Assembly: GCA_033064195.1 (NCBI GenBank)
Contig: JARBJD010000042.1
Span: 124,001-188,000 of the forward strand
From: Blattamonas nauphoetae
Lineage: Eukaryota > Preaxostyla > Oxymonadida
DNA: 64,000 nt
Direction: 5' to 3'
A model generated the notes under the pieces. It was not told the origin of the DNA. It saw nothing but the letters and a program-made list of their open reading frames with translations, and ran no database searches. Positions within the stretch are counted from its first letter, which is position 1. Every line of letters starts with the position of its first letter. Below are positions 56,901 through 64,000 of this stretch, one piece after another. The position numbers and the translations under genes were made by a program.

Positions 56901-57837
56901 CTATTTCAGTGTCGACGTCAGTCGGTTTTTGAGGTGCAACAGTGGCTGTCTCCAAAGGTTCTTGATCGTGACCATAAAGTCTTGAATCTCGACATTCTCC
57001 ATACCCTCATCACCACCAACGTGGTCCACCGTCTGGAGCAGTGTCTCGTTGCCAGATTCTGGTTGAGATTGATCCTGTTCCATGGACTGCTTCAGCGGTT
57101 CGGTATCATCTTTCAGTTCAGCTGGATGAGAACAGGAAGGTTCACTTTGCGTCGTTGAAGATGTGTCACCGATTGTTTGCGAATTCTTCCTTCAGTTTTT
57201 CTTCGATGAGCTTCTCTTCTTCAAGCATCTTGCTTCTTTCCGCCTCTTCGCGCTCTTTTTCAGCAAGAATCCGGTTTCGTTCGATCGATTCTTGTGAAAG
57301 ATGTTCGAGTTCAACTGCTCATTTCACCACTGCGATGGAGGCCACCAGAAGGCAAGTAGAATGTGGAAAGACTTCCATCACCGTAACCTCGATTGTGAAG
57401 CTAAGATCAGACCCTTTGAAAAATTGGCCACTGACACTGACCGGCATTTTTGGCCGGTCAGACAAGCCTAGAATGTCAACGTTAGTTCCAGTGGACTGAT
57501 TCAAGCCGATCAATATCATCGTTGGATCAATGATCATTTCATTCCTCATGTTCGATCTGTTCGGATTCAACAAGGTTTGCTGGAGAATACCGCTGTCCTG
57601 CTCGCAGATAACCTAGAAATCCATAAAACAAGCGACATTAAGACAAACCTCGCGGTCAATAACATCATTCTCTTTACGTTCCCGCCTGCGTCCTCTCATT
57701 TGACGCAGCCGTGCGATCAGCTGACATTCACTGCTCTAAAACAGATGGAAAGAAAAGACAGTGAGATACACAATGCGACCACACAAACACGAACGAGACA
57801 AGCGAAACATTTGAAATTCTTTTTTTTGAGAAGATAG
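47970..57837 (+). CDS. pogo/Tigger-like DDE transposase (47970-48795 joined to 57479-57837)
   Basis: Starting at MENKTNESYWELN, the frame runs 826 nt to the edge of hAT element 1 and resumes exactly in frame at 57479, for 394 residues in all. The N-terminal half has helix-turn-helix-like segments (LTDEQEKELVHEICAL, VTQGWVCRFLNRHKK). The catalytic region follows the pogo order: LLFNCDES for the first aspartate, VLLADNLEIHK for the second, and FPPASSHLTQPCDQLTF for the third. This is the DDD style of the DDE_1/CENP-B-related group. Apart from the insertion it has no visible damage, so it was probably intact when hat element 1 landed. It is about 60-100 residues shorter at the C-terminus than many relatives, consistent with a truncated right end. 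Confidence 0.78.
49143..55209 (+). CDS. hAT transposase (49143-51071 joined to 54583-55209)
   Basis: Ignoring element 2 and one copy of its duplication, the frame is continuous for 851 residues. An N-terminal zinc-finger-like region holds LCRHVDDCGRGCH and HHTHQF. The RNase-H-like core has VIDGGKVGHLHF (first aspartate, near residue 190), VAFVADNALALQN (second, near 254) and the hAT-typical RCHNHLLDLAW with its CxxH near 294, then TRWLDEIRPVSWY. The C-terminal part after the insertion has the dimerisation block with SEIECERYFSHIKRTFT, giving the catalytic glutamate, and ends LYELAVAFHSK. The start may lie upstream, since TTTCTAG just before LDGNTVF looks like a splice acceptor. No stop or shift is seen except the insertion, so it was probably functional shortly before. 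Confidence 0.85.
51072..54574. mobile_element. hAT-like DNA transposon 2, nested, with cargo
   Basis: Inserted within the hAT 1 transposase with a perfect 8-bp duplication GACTGTCC (51064-51071 and 54575-54582). Ends are imperfect inverted repeats, TAGGGAGGAGCAA on the left and the complement TAATGATGAGCAA on the right. Subterminal regions are packed with GTCCG/CGGAC motifs, including a 28-bp hairpin at 51101-51128 (arms AGGCGCTGTCCG) and TTGTCCGGACAA at 51084-51095. It encodes no transposase, only a decayed minus-strand coiled-coil gene, so it needed an enzyme from elsewhere. Confidence 0.82.
51453..53821 (-). pseudogene. Long coiled-coil protein, decayed cargo of hAT element 2
   Basis: The minus-strand reading starts with a plausible real N-terminus (MSLFYLTPTDESHESF, then DLVDCVTFREEVAEHYC), a basic linker, and then coiled coil for several hundred residues (ELIVSICFENQNQKEDN, EDLERTSQQLHRARTE, EETNRDLEENNEGLQ, KVNKLTKQQDALQKQDD). 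It ends with a folded-looking tail (HDVMINLLSSYFVLLL, FDSPYVSQLVECQII). Reading frame changes at least five times along the 2.4 kb, mostly by single-base steps that introns do not explain. It is a host-like gene captured by the transposon and then decayed, or badly assembled. Coiled-coil proteins of this length usually belong to the cytoskeleton or Golgi; which is unknown. Confidence 0.6.
55560..57345 (-). pseudogene. Glutamine- and proline-rich helical protein remnant inside hAT element 1
   Basis: The minus strand reads in pieces: a charged helix (ERNRILAEKEREEAER, EEEKLIEEKLKEEF), acidic linker (SGNETLLQTVDHVGGDEG), then EALPIFPPSESSTIPIL, LEDLCLSDESSSTLSESL, VIELPKQNKKEERKEDV, VDASFFQPQTPSHHALL and a glutamine-rich end (SQQSLLSQPHSRPISLQQ). 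Each piece is in another frame from the last, with at least four changes. It lies between the hAT transposase stop and the element's right end, opposite in strand. It shows no marker of the coiled-coil cargo in element 2, so seems a different gene. Probably captured host sequence now dead; function unknown. Confidence 0.5.
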
Positions 57838-57840
57838 TTC

Positions 57841-59359
57841 CAGAAACTGTCCAATCATCTTGGTCGAACAGTTCGATCGCGGCTGCTCCGATTTGAGATC
57901 GAATGACAGTTGCTTGTTTTGCTGCAGACGAAGCGAGAGGTCCATTTGAACGAACTCCACTCGAATGAGGTGCTGGCTGAAGAGGAGGTTGGGTCTGGTT
58001 CGATCTCGATTCGGCCAATTCTCGTTCCAAACGAACAATCTTCTCTTGATCGAGCTTGCGGGCGTTCTTTTCGATTTCCAGTTCTTTCTTCCATTTCTCC
58101 TCTTTGGAGTGGAGTTCGTTCTTCAATTTCTCGTTTTCGGAATGGTGTTCTTTGTCGTCGGCATCTTTCAATCTCCAAAGTGCTGAGGGAGTGTTCACAA
58201 GGCAACGAAACACTCCAAATGAACACAATTGACAACTCGTCGCTCGAGTCTCGGGGTTCTGAACAGAAAAGAAGAAAACCACAAATCATATAGAAAATAA
58301 ACAAGTATTGAAGAGAAGAAGAGAAAGAGGTGAGAAAAGAAGAAAAAAGATGAAGCAAACAGGATCCAACATTCGCATCAGTAGCGCTCGTTCTTCTCCT
58401 CCACAATCTGACCCAATCTCAGAAACACGAAACGACCCAATCTCACGAAACAAGCGAGCCGCATTCTGACTCTTGAAAGGTGGTTCTCCAAACAGAAGCC
58501 TGTGAAGAACAATCCCCAACGCCCACACATCCGATGAGCACGTCGCCTTTCCTGTTTCCGATTCCATTCGTTCCGGCGATACATACAGTTGAGACATCAC
58601 CGAACGCGTGCTGCTCACATCTTCTGATTCCGCCGCTCCCAAATCGCCTAAATGCACAAAACAACAAAAATGTCAACAAAAATGAATGAAAAACAAAGAC
58701 ATCAAAATACGAAGGAAAGAAGAAAAGGACAAACAAAGTTTAAAGTGTCCACCACCAAAAAGAAGAATGTTCTCCATCTTCACATCTCCATGTGCTGTCG
58801 CCCCGCTTGGGTGGTTGTGCATCAAGTTCAACGCTGACGAAACATCCACCATCACTCGATAAACAACCTCAAATCACAAGAAGCACAAATACAACAATAA
58901 TCAATCGGAGAGCAATATTCCACCCAGATAAGAACAAAAATCACCACAATCAACGAGAAAACAACGAATCAAAAACAAACTTCGCGAGCCACAAGAACTC
59001 CACGAGATGTGGAGTCTTTCACAATATCCGCAAGCGATTGCACTCCCAGCTCCATCACAATCACTTTCATGTTGTCCATCGATGCCAGTTCTTTAAGTCC
59101 AACAATTCCTGGATGCGCGAACTTTCGAAGTCGATTAACTTCACGATCGATTCGTTCCTTGTCTTTAGCTGCCATGCACGGAATCATCTTTCCCGCATAA
59201 TGTATCTGAGTTGAATTCTCAATCATTTCCACAACACTTCCGAAGCCACCAGAACTGATGGTTCGAACAAACGAATCTGAACAAAAAAGGAAACATCAAT
59301 CATCACTAAAGCCAAAAATGGAACACACATCCATCAGGAACTTTAAATACTTCAACCAT
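57841..59359 (-). CDS. Protein kinase, five exons, 3' end cut by transposon nest
   Basis: Exons: 59359-59329, 59276-58981, 58867-58735, 58647-58361 and 58258 to about 57841, with GT-AG introns of 52, 113, 87 and 102 nt. The joined protein starts MVEVFKVPDGYSFVRTISS and has the glycine loop SSGGFGSVV, the lysine in HYAGKMIP, catalytic loop AHGDVKMENILL, FKLCDLGAAE in place of DFG, the activation segment end LYVSPERM and C-lobe ALGIVLHRLLFGEPPF. Lysine, both aspartates and asparagine are present, so it is probably active despite HGD and DLG. A coiled coil (ENEKLKNELHSKEEKWKKEL) and a fragment ending DDWTVSGTIF follow before the pogo-like element begins. The original tail, probably a beta domain, is lost. 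The family looks NEK-like; this is a guess. Confidence 0.75.
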
Positions 59360-60315
59360 ATTCACAATTCAGTTGTATAGCAAACGGTTGACACAAGGAT
59401 CCCCCCATCAACAAATAGACTGCAGTTTCTGTGCAAATATTTGCGTATTCTCGATCCAAGCAATGGCTGAAGTGCTCAACCACTCACTCCCTACAAATGA
59501 CCAAATCTGAGCAGAGTTGAAGTCCTTCTTTCATCTCTATGAGCATGCGACTCATGAACACAACTTTCAGACCAATTTCTCAATATTAATGTGGATAAAA
59601 GACCATCACCCTATATCTCCATCGGCGTTCTTACCACTTGATGCACACTTTAAGATCCACTTCCGATTTGGGGATGATAAAAGCCCGAATCATTGTAAGG
59701 ATTTCCTGCATGTCTCTGACAAGTAATTTCACATTATGTCTGTCCAAACGAGTGTGTGCTGTTGCACATCCACTGCCCCCTCCACATGGCTTTCCATTGA
59801 TCATTGTATTGGGAAGGAAGTGATGCCCAACTACACCTCTCTGCCCAGATGCAGTCGAAGCCGAATACGGTCAAACGAGCACAGAAACGGTATCCACTCG
59901 CTTGTCATCGAGCAACAGAGCATCGTCCAATACAATATTTTCTACGAGAGGAACGAGGAGCAATCCACACCCTTCGAGAATGTGACAGGAAGCGACACTA
60001 CAACCAACAGATCACACCAGTCGAAGGGAGCAAGGAAGGACAATAATAGTGACAAAAGAATGGCTGTTATCGAGGTTGACAAGTTGATAGTGGGAGAATA
60101 AAGTTCGTTTTATGGTTGGATCGTTCAAGAAAACAAAACCAAATGTGGATAAACAATCAAGTGTGCTGTGAAGAATCGATTAACAGGGAAACAATGTATA
60201 CTTTGATCACTATTCTTCTCCAGTTTCACCTTCTTCTTTCTAATGAATCTTCACAGAACGCGAAGTGTGCGAGCGAGTAGTTCATGAGACGGGGTTCGAA
60301 GAAAGAACGTGGAAA
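59360..60315. other. Intergenic
   Basis: About 950 bp between the kinase start and the 3' end of the RING protein, both on the minus strand. Short plus-strand frames (59736-60101) carry no motif. It should hold the kinase promoter. Confidence 0.45.
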
Positions 60316-61347
60316 TCAGTCAACAAGAAAATGAAGACTGCATGCATTGCAAGTGTAATGGTGAGGATGATCCCAAACCCTCATCAGAGGGAAGAAACAA
60401 GTGGGGCAAATCCCACTCTGAACAGTGTCAACTGGGTATCCATCAACTCTGATGTACTGTTTCAGTTTTGGGATCATCTCTGGGATACGCATTCGAAGCA
60501 TTGTCTCATCGAGCATTGCTGAACAAGTCTCTCTTTCTTTTGGAGCTTTGCATCCGCATTTGACTGTCGTCTGTTCACGAATGATCGATTCATTCGCTTT
60601 TTTTCGAAGGCAGTCGAGACACAGAGTGTGTGCTTTCGAACACTGGATCGAATCTGACAATTTGACCTGTTTTTCACATTCTGTGCAAGTAAAATGTTCG
60701 TTTACTCCTAAATCAACAGTATCAATTTGGAAGGACTTGTCGACAGTGTCTTCGATAGAATTTGGAAGGAGAGGGAGATGAGAACACGGTTGGTGGAGGG
60801 TGTGGAAGGCTTCGCAATATTTATCGAAGCTGTCATTGTCCAAAAACCAATTGTCTTTATCAAAATGAGGATCTTGTCCACTGAAGTCTGCATTCACAGG
60901 TGATCTGTTTGCAGGGATGAATGGTTGGCCATCGAACGTTGGTGGGTTGGCGTCGAGATCGAGATGCTCATTGAGATATAATCCTGTGGGGATATACAGG
61001 CGACAGTGTTGTCGAAAAACAGATGTGATGATTGGGATTGGAAGACTTGGAAAATCGAGTGAGAGTTGTTTCATCGCGAGTTGGGTGTACTTCGAATTCA
61101 CGGCGTGAGTGGCATGATATGTTGTAAATGTTGAAGAAATCACACCATCCTTAGAAGATACATAGTGGTCGGTCTCTAGTGCAAGGAAGTATTGAGAATC
61201 ATGGAAGAGATGGTCGGATCCAATTTCGTGAAATTTCTCGACAAGTTGTTTCAGATACTGTTTTGGATACTTGATATCTGGGAATGCATCGCTAAGTCTT
61301 TTAACAACTTTGTCTATCCGAGCTGAATCAGCACGGAGACCTGACAT
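60316..61347 (-). CDS. RING/IBR-like zinc-binding protein, possible E3 ubiquitin ligase
   Basis: A 343-residue protein. The first 215 residues are an unrecognised alpha/beta region. Then comes a zinc cluster: CTECEKQVKLSD, CSKAHTLCLDC, a KCGC pair, and near the C-terminus CPTCFFPLMRVWDHPHHY followed by CNAC. The spacing CxxC, CxxxH, CxxC resembles the first RING of RING-between-RING ligases such as the RNF216 group, with a CxxC/CxxC pair after it that could be IBR or RING2. The protein ends seven residues after the last CxxC (HFLVD, stop), earlier than expected for a complete RING2, so a 3' exon may be missing from this model. The role as ubiquitin ligase is inference; zinc binding is well supported. 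Confidence 0.65.
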   Translation of the reverse strand: MSGLRADSARIDKVVKRLSDAFPDIKYPKQYLKQLVEKFHEIGSDHLFHDSQYFLALETDHYVSSKDGVISSTFTTYHATHAVNSKYTQLAMKQLSLDFPSLPIPIITSVFRQHCRLYIPTGLYLNEHLDLDANPPTFDGQPFIPANRSPVNADFSGQDPHFDKDNWFLDNDSFDKYCEAFHTLHQPCSHLPLLPNSIEDTVDKSFQIDTVDLGVNEHFTCTECEKQVKLSDSIQCSKAHTLCLDCLRKKANESIIREQTTVKCGCKAPKERETCSAMLDETMLRMRIPEMIPKLKQYIRVDGYPVDTVQSGICPTCFFPLMRVWDHPHHYTCNACSLHFLVD

Positions 61348-61818
61348 GATGCATGATCGGGCTCACAATAAAAAAGATCCGGCTTTTCTCGAAAGGCATT
61401 GGTCAAGACTCCACCAATTACGCTGCCGTGTTTGTGAATTCGAGCAGACGCGACATCTCGACGAATCAAGGGCAGATGGAGAGCTTGTGAGGTTCTACTC
61501 GTCCAGAATCTTCATTGGCATCCACAACATCATCTTCTTCATCATCGGCATGCTTCAACTCTGTAGGTGATGAAGAAATCACCAACACATGATTCATACA
61601 GCCGTGATCGTGTCATTGATTCACACTATCTGTGAACGCTGAGCATGTCTGCCCTATCATTCTCGAAATGACACTTCACAGATGAAGTTCGATTCACACA
61701 CACTTTTGGAGAGATATTCGCTGTTGTGAGAGTCCACAACACCAATTTTCTGTTCGTGAACTTCTTTTGAGAGAAATGGAGTTAATTTTTCTCCTGCCCT
61801 TAACACATATTTTAATTG
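61348..61818. other. Intergenic, divergent promoters
   Basis: This 470-bp region separates the minus-strand RING gene from the plus-strand beta-helix gene. No other feature was recognised. Confidence 0.45.
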
Positions 61819-63072
61819 ATGTTCTTCCCTCTCATTGCCCATGTTGCTTTTGCAGCAGATATTCCACTGGCACCGTTCTTTGGGAACCCTTCAGAAGTCA
61901 TTCCGGCGATCAAACTGAGCGCTGGAACGTATGTCGGCGCCGAAATCTTGGTTGGTCCGAAAGAACGCTCACTGACAGCCTCCCTCCGCGACAGCATCGT
62001 CACTCTGAATGGTTGCAATCCAATGAAATGTATGTTCATTGTGACTTCCACGAAGTTGACGCTCAGCGACATCCGACTCTTAGTGCCAATTGCAGCTCCT
62101 TTCATCACAGGCGCGGGCCTTACCGTAACATTCGAGAGCGTTTTCCACGCATATAATCGAAGGGAATTTCCACTCGTTTCGGCAGCATGGGGGTCCGTAT
62201 ATCTTAAGAACAATTCGTTCCAATCCAACTCTTGGTATGGATCGACAATGTTTCTTCTGGGCGAAACTAGCCGTACGCGAACGCAAGACGAAATTGCTCT
62301 CTCTGGATGCTCCTTTGATTTGATCACAGTCGGAGGATCATACCCTTTCATTAGCAACCCAAACGTCAATGACATCATCCTCAGAGATTGCACTTTCCGA
62401 AACATTCGGTGGAGTGGTATTAAGCCATCAACACCTCCCCTTACACAACTGGTCCGAACTGAGGTTTCGAACTGCTCGTTCTATCGATGCGACGGTCCAC
62501 TTTCCGGAGGGATCATACCCGCAATCCAAGCAACGTATACCACTGTAAGGAATTCTGCATTTGACACATGCACAAACACAGTGGCCACGTCGGATGACAT
62601 TCCTGCGTCGACCGATACATTCACTGTGACGAACAGCTTTTTTACAAATGGCTCAACAACTTCGTTGTTTCCCGATGGCGGGGCTCTGCGGTTCACTCGT
62701 GTTATAAACCTCACAATGACCAATGTTACGTTTGCGAACCATACCAGCAGCGGCGGTGGAGGAGTGATCGCGATGACACATGGCTTCGAAAGGATAAGCT
62801 GCCACCAATGCCGATTCATGAAGAATGACGCGATTAAGGGTGGTGCATTTTTCTTTGGCAGGAAAGAACACCCTCAATCGTCAGGGCTCACGATGTCAGC
62901 CTGCTCATTCGCAAACGATGCGAGATCCGGCCGTGATTTGTATTTTGAGTCGATGGGGAAGAATATCACCCAAAGGAACTTTTGGAATTGCACGAGCAGA
63001 ACCGCCTCTCCTCGTATCTATAATTTGGAGACGAAACGTGGACACGACTGGACCAACACACCCATGGCGTAA
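61819..63072 (+). CDS. Secreted beta-helix (pectin-lyase-like) protein
   Basis: A 417-residue protein from ATG at 61819, with a short clean signal peptide (MFFPLIAHVAFA, cut before ADIPLAP). The rest shows right-handed beta-helix periodicity, with runs of small polar residues, NCSF and GCSFD turns, and GG edges (DGGALRFTRV, GGGGVIAMTHG, KGGAFFFGR). Near the end, SGRDLYFESMG and NFWNCTS match the closing motif of beta-helix blocks in the two receptor-like genes here. There is no membrane helix, kinase part or tandem beta module, so it is a small secreted or loosely attached member of the same family. It stops with TAA. A splice-acceptor-like tract near 63160 leaves open a further 3' exon. Confidence 0.8.
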   Translation: MFFPLIAHVAFAADIPLAPFFGNPSEVIPAIKLSAGTYVGAEILVGPKERSLTASLRDSIVTLNGCNPMKCMFIVTSTKLTLSDIRLLVPIAAPFITGAGLTVTFESVFHAYNRREFPLVSAAWGSVYLKNNSFQSNSWYGSTMFLLGETSRTRTQDEIALSGCSFDLITVGGSYPFISNPNVNDIILRDCTFRNIRWSGIKPSTPPLTQLVRTEVSNCSFYRCDGPLSGGIIPAIQATYTTVRNSAFDTCTNTVATSDDIPASTDTFTVTNSFFTNGSTTSLFPDGGALRFTRVINLTMTNVTFANHTSSGGGGVIAMTHGFERISCHQCRFMKNDAIKGGAFFFGRKEHPQSSGLTMSACSFANDARSGRDLYFESMGKNITQRNFWNCTSRTASPRIYNLETKRGHDWTNTPMA

Positions 63073-63371
63073 TTCTCAGCAATCCAATATTTCTTCCACT
63101 GTATTGTTGCCCAATTTATCAGTTTTATGTGTTGATTCTCTCTTTCTCTGATTTATGCAGCCGGACACGTCGTTTGTGCTCCGGCTGAACTTTACGTTTT
63201 GAGTGAGAAAGAGAGAGGGTTGAGAGTTTCTTTTACACTGATTTCATACTCTCTGGGTTTATCGTCTCCAATTTTTTCTCGAAAGAACTATAGAGAAAAA
63301 TAAGATAGAATCACAAAAATTGACGAAGTGGATGACTGAGTTACTGTTCTCGTTTCTTATGGTTCGGATCA
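63073..63371. other. Intergenic
   Basis: About 300 bp between the beta-helix gene and the next ARM-like gene. It contains a pyrimidine-rich TTTATGCAG at about 63160 that would make a good splice acceptor; nothing else is seen. Confidence 0.4.
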
Positions 63372-64000
63372 ATGATGGGCAGATTCGTCCGTTGGTCAAT
63401 GGGTAACATTTTAAACTCAAGCCAACTCCATTCCATCTGGCCCTTCAACCGTGATGCGATTCCCGTGTTTCTAAGAACCAATCCTAAAAAGATCAAAAAT
63501 TTCTCCGAAAAATCAAAGTGCTTCCTGTCTCTCGTCGACTTCGTCAAAGAAGGGAACCAACTCGACAACAGAGCCACCAAACAAGCATGCGCCCTTCTGG
63601 ACAGAATCACCCCGATTTTCAGCATCACCTTCCTAACCGACCAGGTTCTCTTCAAGCTTGTCCCGACACCTGACGACTCGTGTTCTGGTTTCGCTGAGTC
63701 GATTGTGCCGCTCCTCGCGTCGTCCAACGAGCAGCTTGTCACGTCAACGCTGTCCCTTCTGAATAAAGTTGTGTTGCATGACTTTCCGGTCAAAGCGTTC
63801 CTCTTTCTCGAAACTGGGTTCTTCCAACTTCTCCCGCCCGCCTTCTTCGAACAGGCACGTCATCTCTCGCCTTCTCCCAAACTGTTTCTGATGAAGATTG
63901 TGGCTGAGTACATCTTGCTTTCTCAGCCAAGTTACACACAATATGTGTGTCAGGAAAGACAGATCTCAGCGACTGCCTTCCAGCTGACGTTCATTGACAA
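63372..64000 (+). CDS. ARM-like helical repeat protein, paralogue 5 (runs off right edge)
   Basis: The plus strand is open from ATG at 63372, just after an in-frame TGA, to the window edge (209 codons). Blocks match the ARM-like cluster at 20783-27707 in order though more diverged: FLSLVDFVKEGNQLD, ACALLDRITPIF, CSGFAESIVPLLASSN, TSTLSLLNKVVL, AFLFLETGFFQLLPP and LFLMKIVAEYILLSQ. The minus-strand frames over this stretch are shadows. The C-terminal blocks (VLKQV, SIID, TIPSCL) lie beyond the window. Same inferred role as the cluster: an uncharacterised helical-repeat protein, probably for protein binding. Confidence 0.72.
   Translation, partial: MMGRFVRWSMGNILNSSQLHSIWPFNRDAIPVFLRTNPKKIKNFSEKSKCFLSLVDFVKEGNQLDNRATKQACALLDRITPIFSITFLTDQVLFKLVPTPDDSCSGFAESIVPLLASSNEQLVTSTLSLLNKVVLHDFPVKAFLFLETGFFQLLPPAFFEQARHLSPSPKLFLMKIVAEYILLSQPSYTQYVCQERQISATAFQLTFID

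Larger units (their letters stand above)
48796..57470 (+). mobile_element. hAT DNA transposon 1 (8-bp target duplication)
   Basis: Perfect 8-bp duplications GAATGTCA flank it (48788-48795 and 57471-57478). The terminal inverted repeats share 18 bp, TAGGCTTGTCTGACCGGC, and further TGACCGG motifs lie just inside both ends, as hAT transposases often bind subterminal repeats. It is 8.7 kb long including a second element; its own length is about 5.2 kb. It carries a plus-strand hAT transposase and, to the right, about 2 kb of decayed minus-strand host-like coding sequence. Confidence 0.92.
47899..57840 (+). mobile_element. pogo/Tigger-like DNA transposon, split by two nested elements
   Basis: The outermost layer of the nest. 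Own sequence is about 47.9-48.795 kb and 57.479-57.84 kb; everything between is later insertions. It holds a plus-strand DDE transposase (next entry). Boundaries are approximate: the left is where the surface-protein frame stops, the right where the kinase frame resumes. No terminal inverted repeats or TA duplication could be matched with certainty, so the element may be end-truncated. Confidence 0.65.

Noticed and set aside
57319-57573. A minus-strand 84-codon frame across the right end of hAT element 1
   Set aside because: It runs opposite the pogo-like transposase and through the terminal repeat, so it cannot be a natural gene.
1-64000. LTR retroelements, virus-like elements, CRISPR arrays and rRNA genes
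   Set aside because: No long direct terminal repeats, reverse transcriptase, integrase, capsid-like or polymerase-like motifs, spaced short repeats or rRNA-like blocks were seen on either strand.

Overview
The window reads as nuclear DNA of a free-living-type or gut-type protist, most likely an oxymonad of the Preaxostyla close to Blattamonas. Supporting signs are very large intron-poor surface-protein genes with pectin-lyase-like beta-helix blocks, families of lineage-specific ARM-like and SPRY-like proteins, short GT-AG introns (31 to about 125 nt), use of all three stop codons as real stops, and heavy loading with cut-and-paste DNA transposons. The species name is inference from protein style; the eukaryotic nature, the introns and the transposons are read directly from the sequence. 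No LTR retroelement, virus-like element, tRNA, rRNA or CRISPR array was recognised.

Layout. 1-8342 (minus) is one giant receptor-like gene whose 3' end runs off the window. Two non-autonomous transposons (1611-2948 and 5180-7186) sit inside it, each with perfect terminal duplications, and the reading frame is open across both junctions if they are ignored. 8528-10036 (minus) is a VWA-domain protein. 10863-12223 (plus) is a coiled-coil/SPRY-like protein. 13128-19013 (plus) is an intact 1961-residue paralogue of the first gene, with signal peptide, beta-helix, repeated beta modules, one membrane segment and a degenerate kinase domain. 19597-20430 is an S-adenosylmethionine methyltransferase of bacterial look. 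20783-27707 holds four tandem ARM-like paralogues, the last two decayed. 27674-31337 is a candidate TA-target transposon, with a second inverted-repeat pair inside it. 31514-39257 (minus) is one gene with nine tandem SPRY-like modules, each carrying an intron at the same place.

39438-47898 is a broken zone: a SPRY-like remnant, a 4.7 kb gene-empty stretch bounded by inverted repeats, and a surface-protein pseudogene cut by a 670-bp transposon. 47.9-57.84 kb is a three-level nest: a pogo/Tigger-like element, split by hAT element 1 (48796-57470), itself split by hAT-like element 2 (51072-54574). Target duplications and reading frames fit exactly at both inner levels, so the order of insertion is known. 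Both hAT elements carry decayed host-like coiled-coil coding sequence. 57841-59359 (minus) is a five-exon protein kinase whose 3' end is cut by the nest. 60316-61347 (minus) is a RING/IBR-like protein, 61819-63072 (plus) a secreted beta-helix protein, and 63372 to the right edge a fifth ARM-like gene.

Taken together, the surface and receptor genes, kinases, a RING protein and SPRY/ARM scaffold-like proteins suggest an expanded cell-surface and signalling repertoire, with transposons repeatedly inserting into it.
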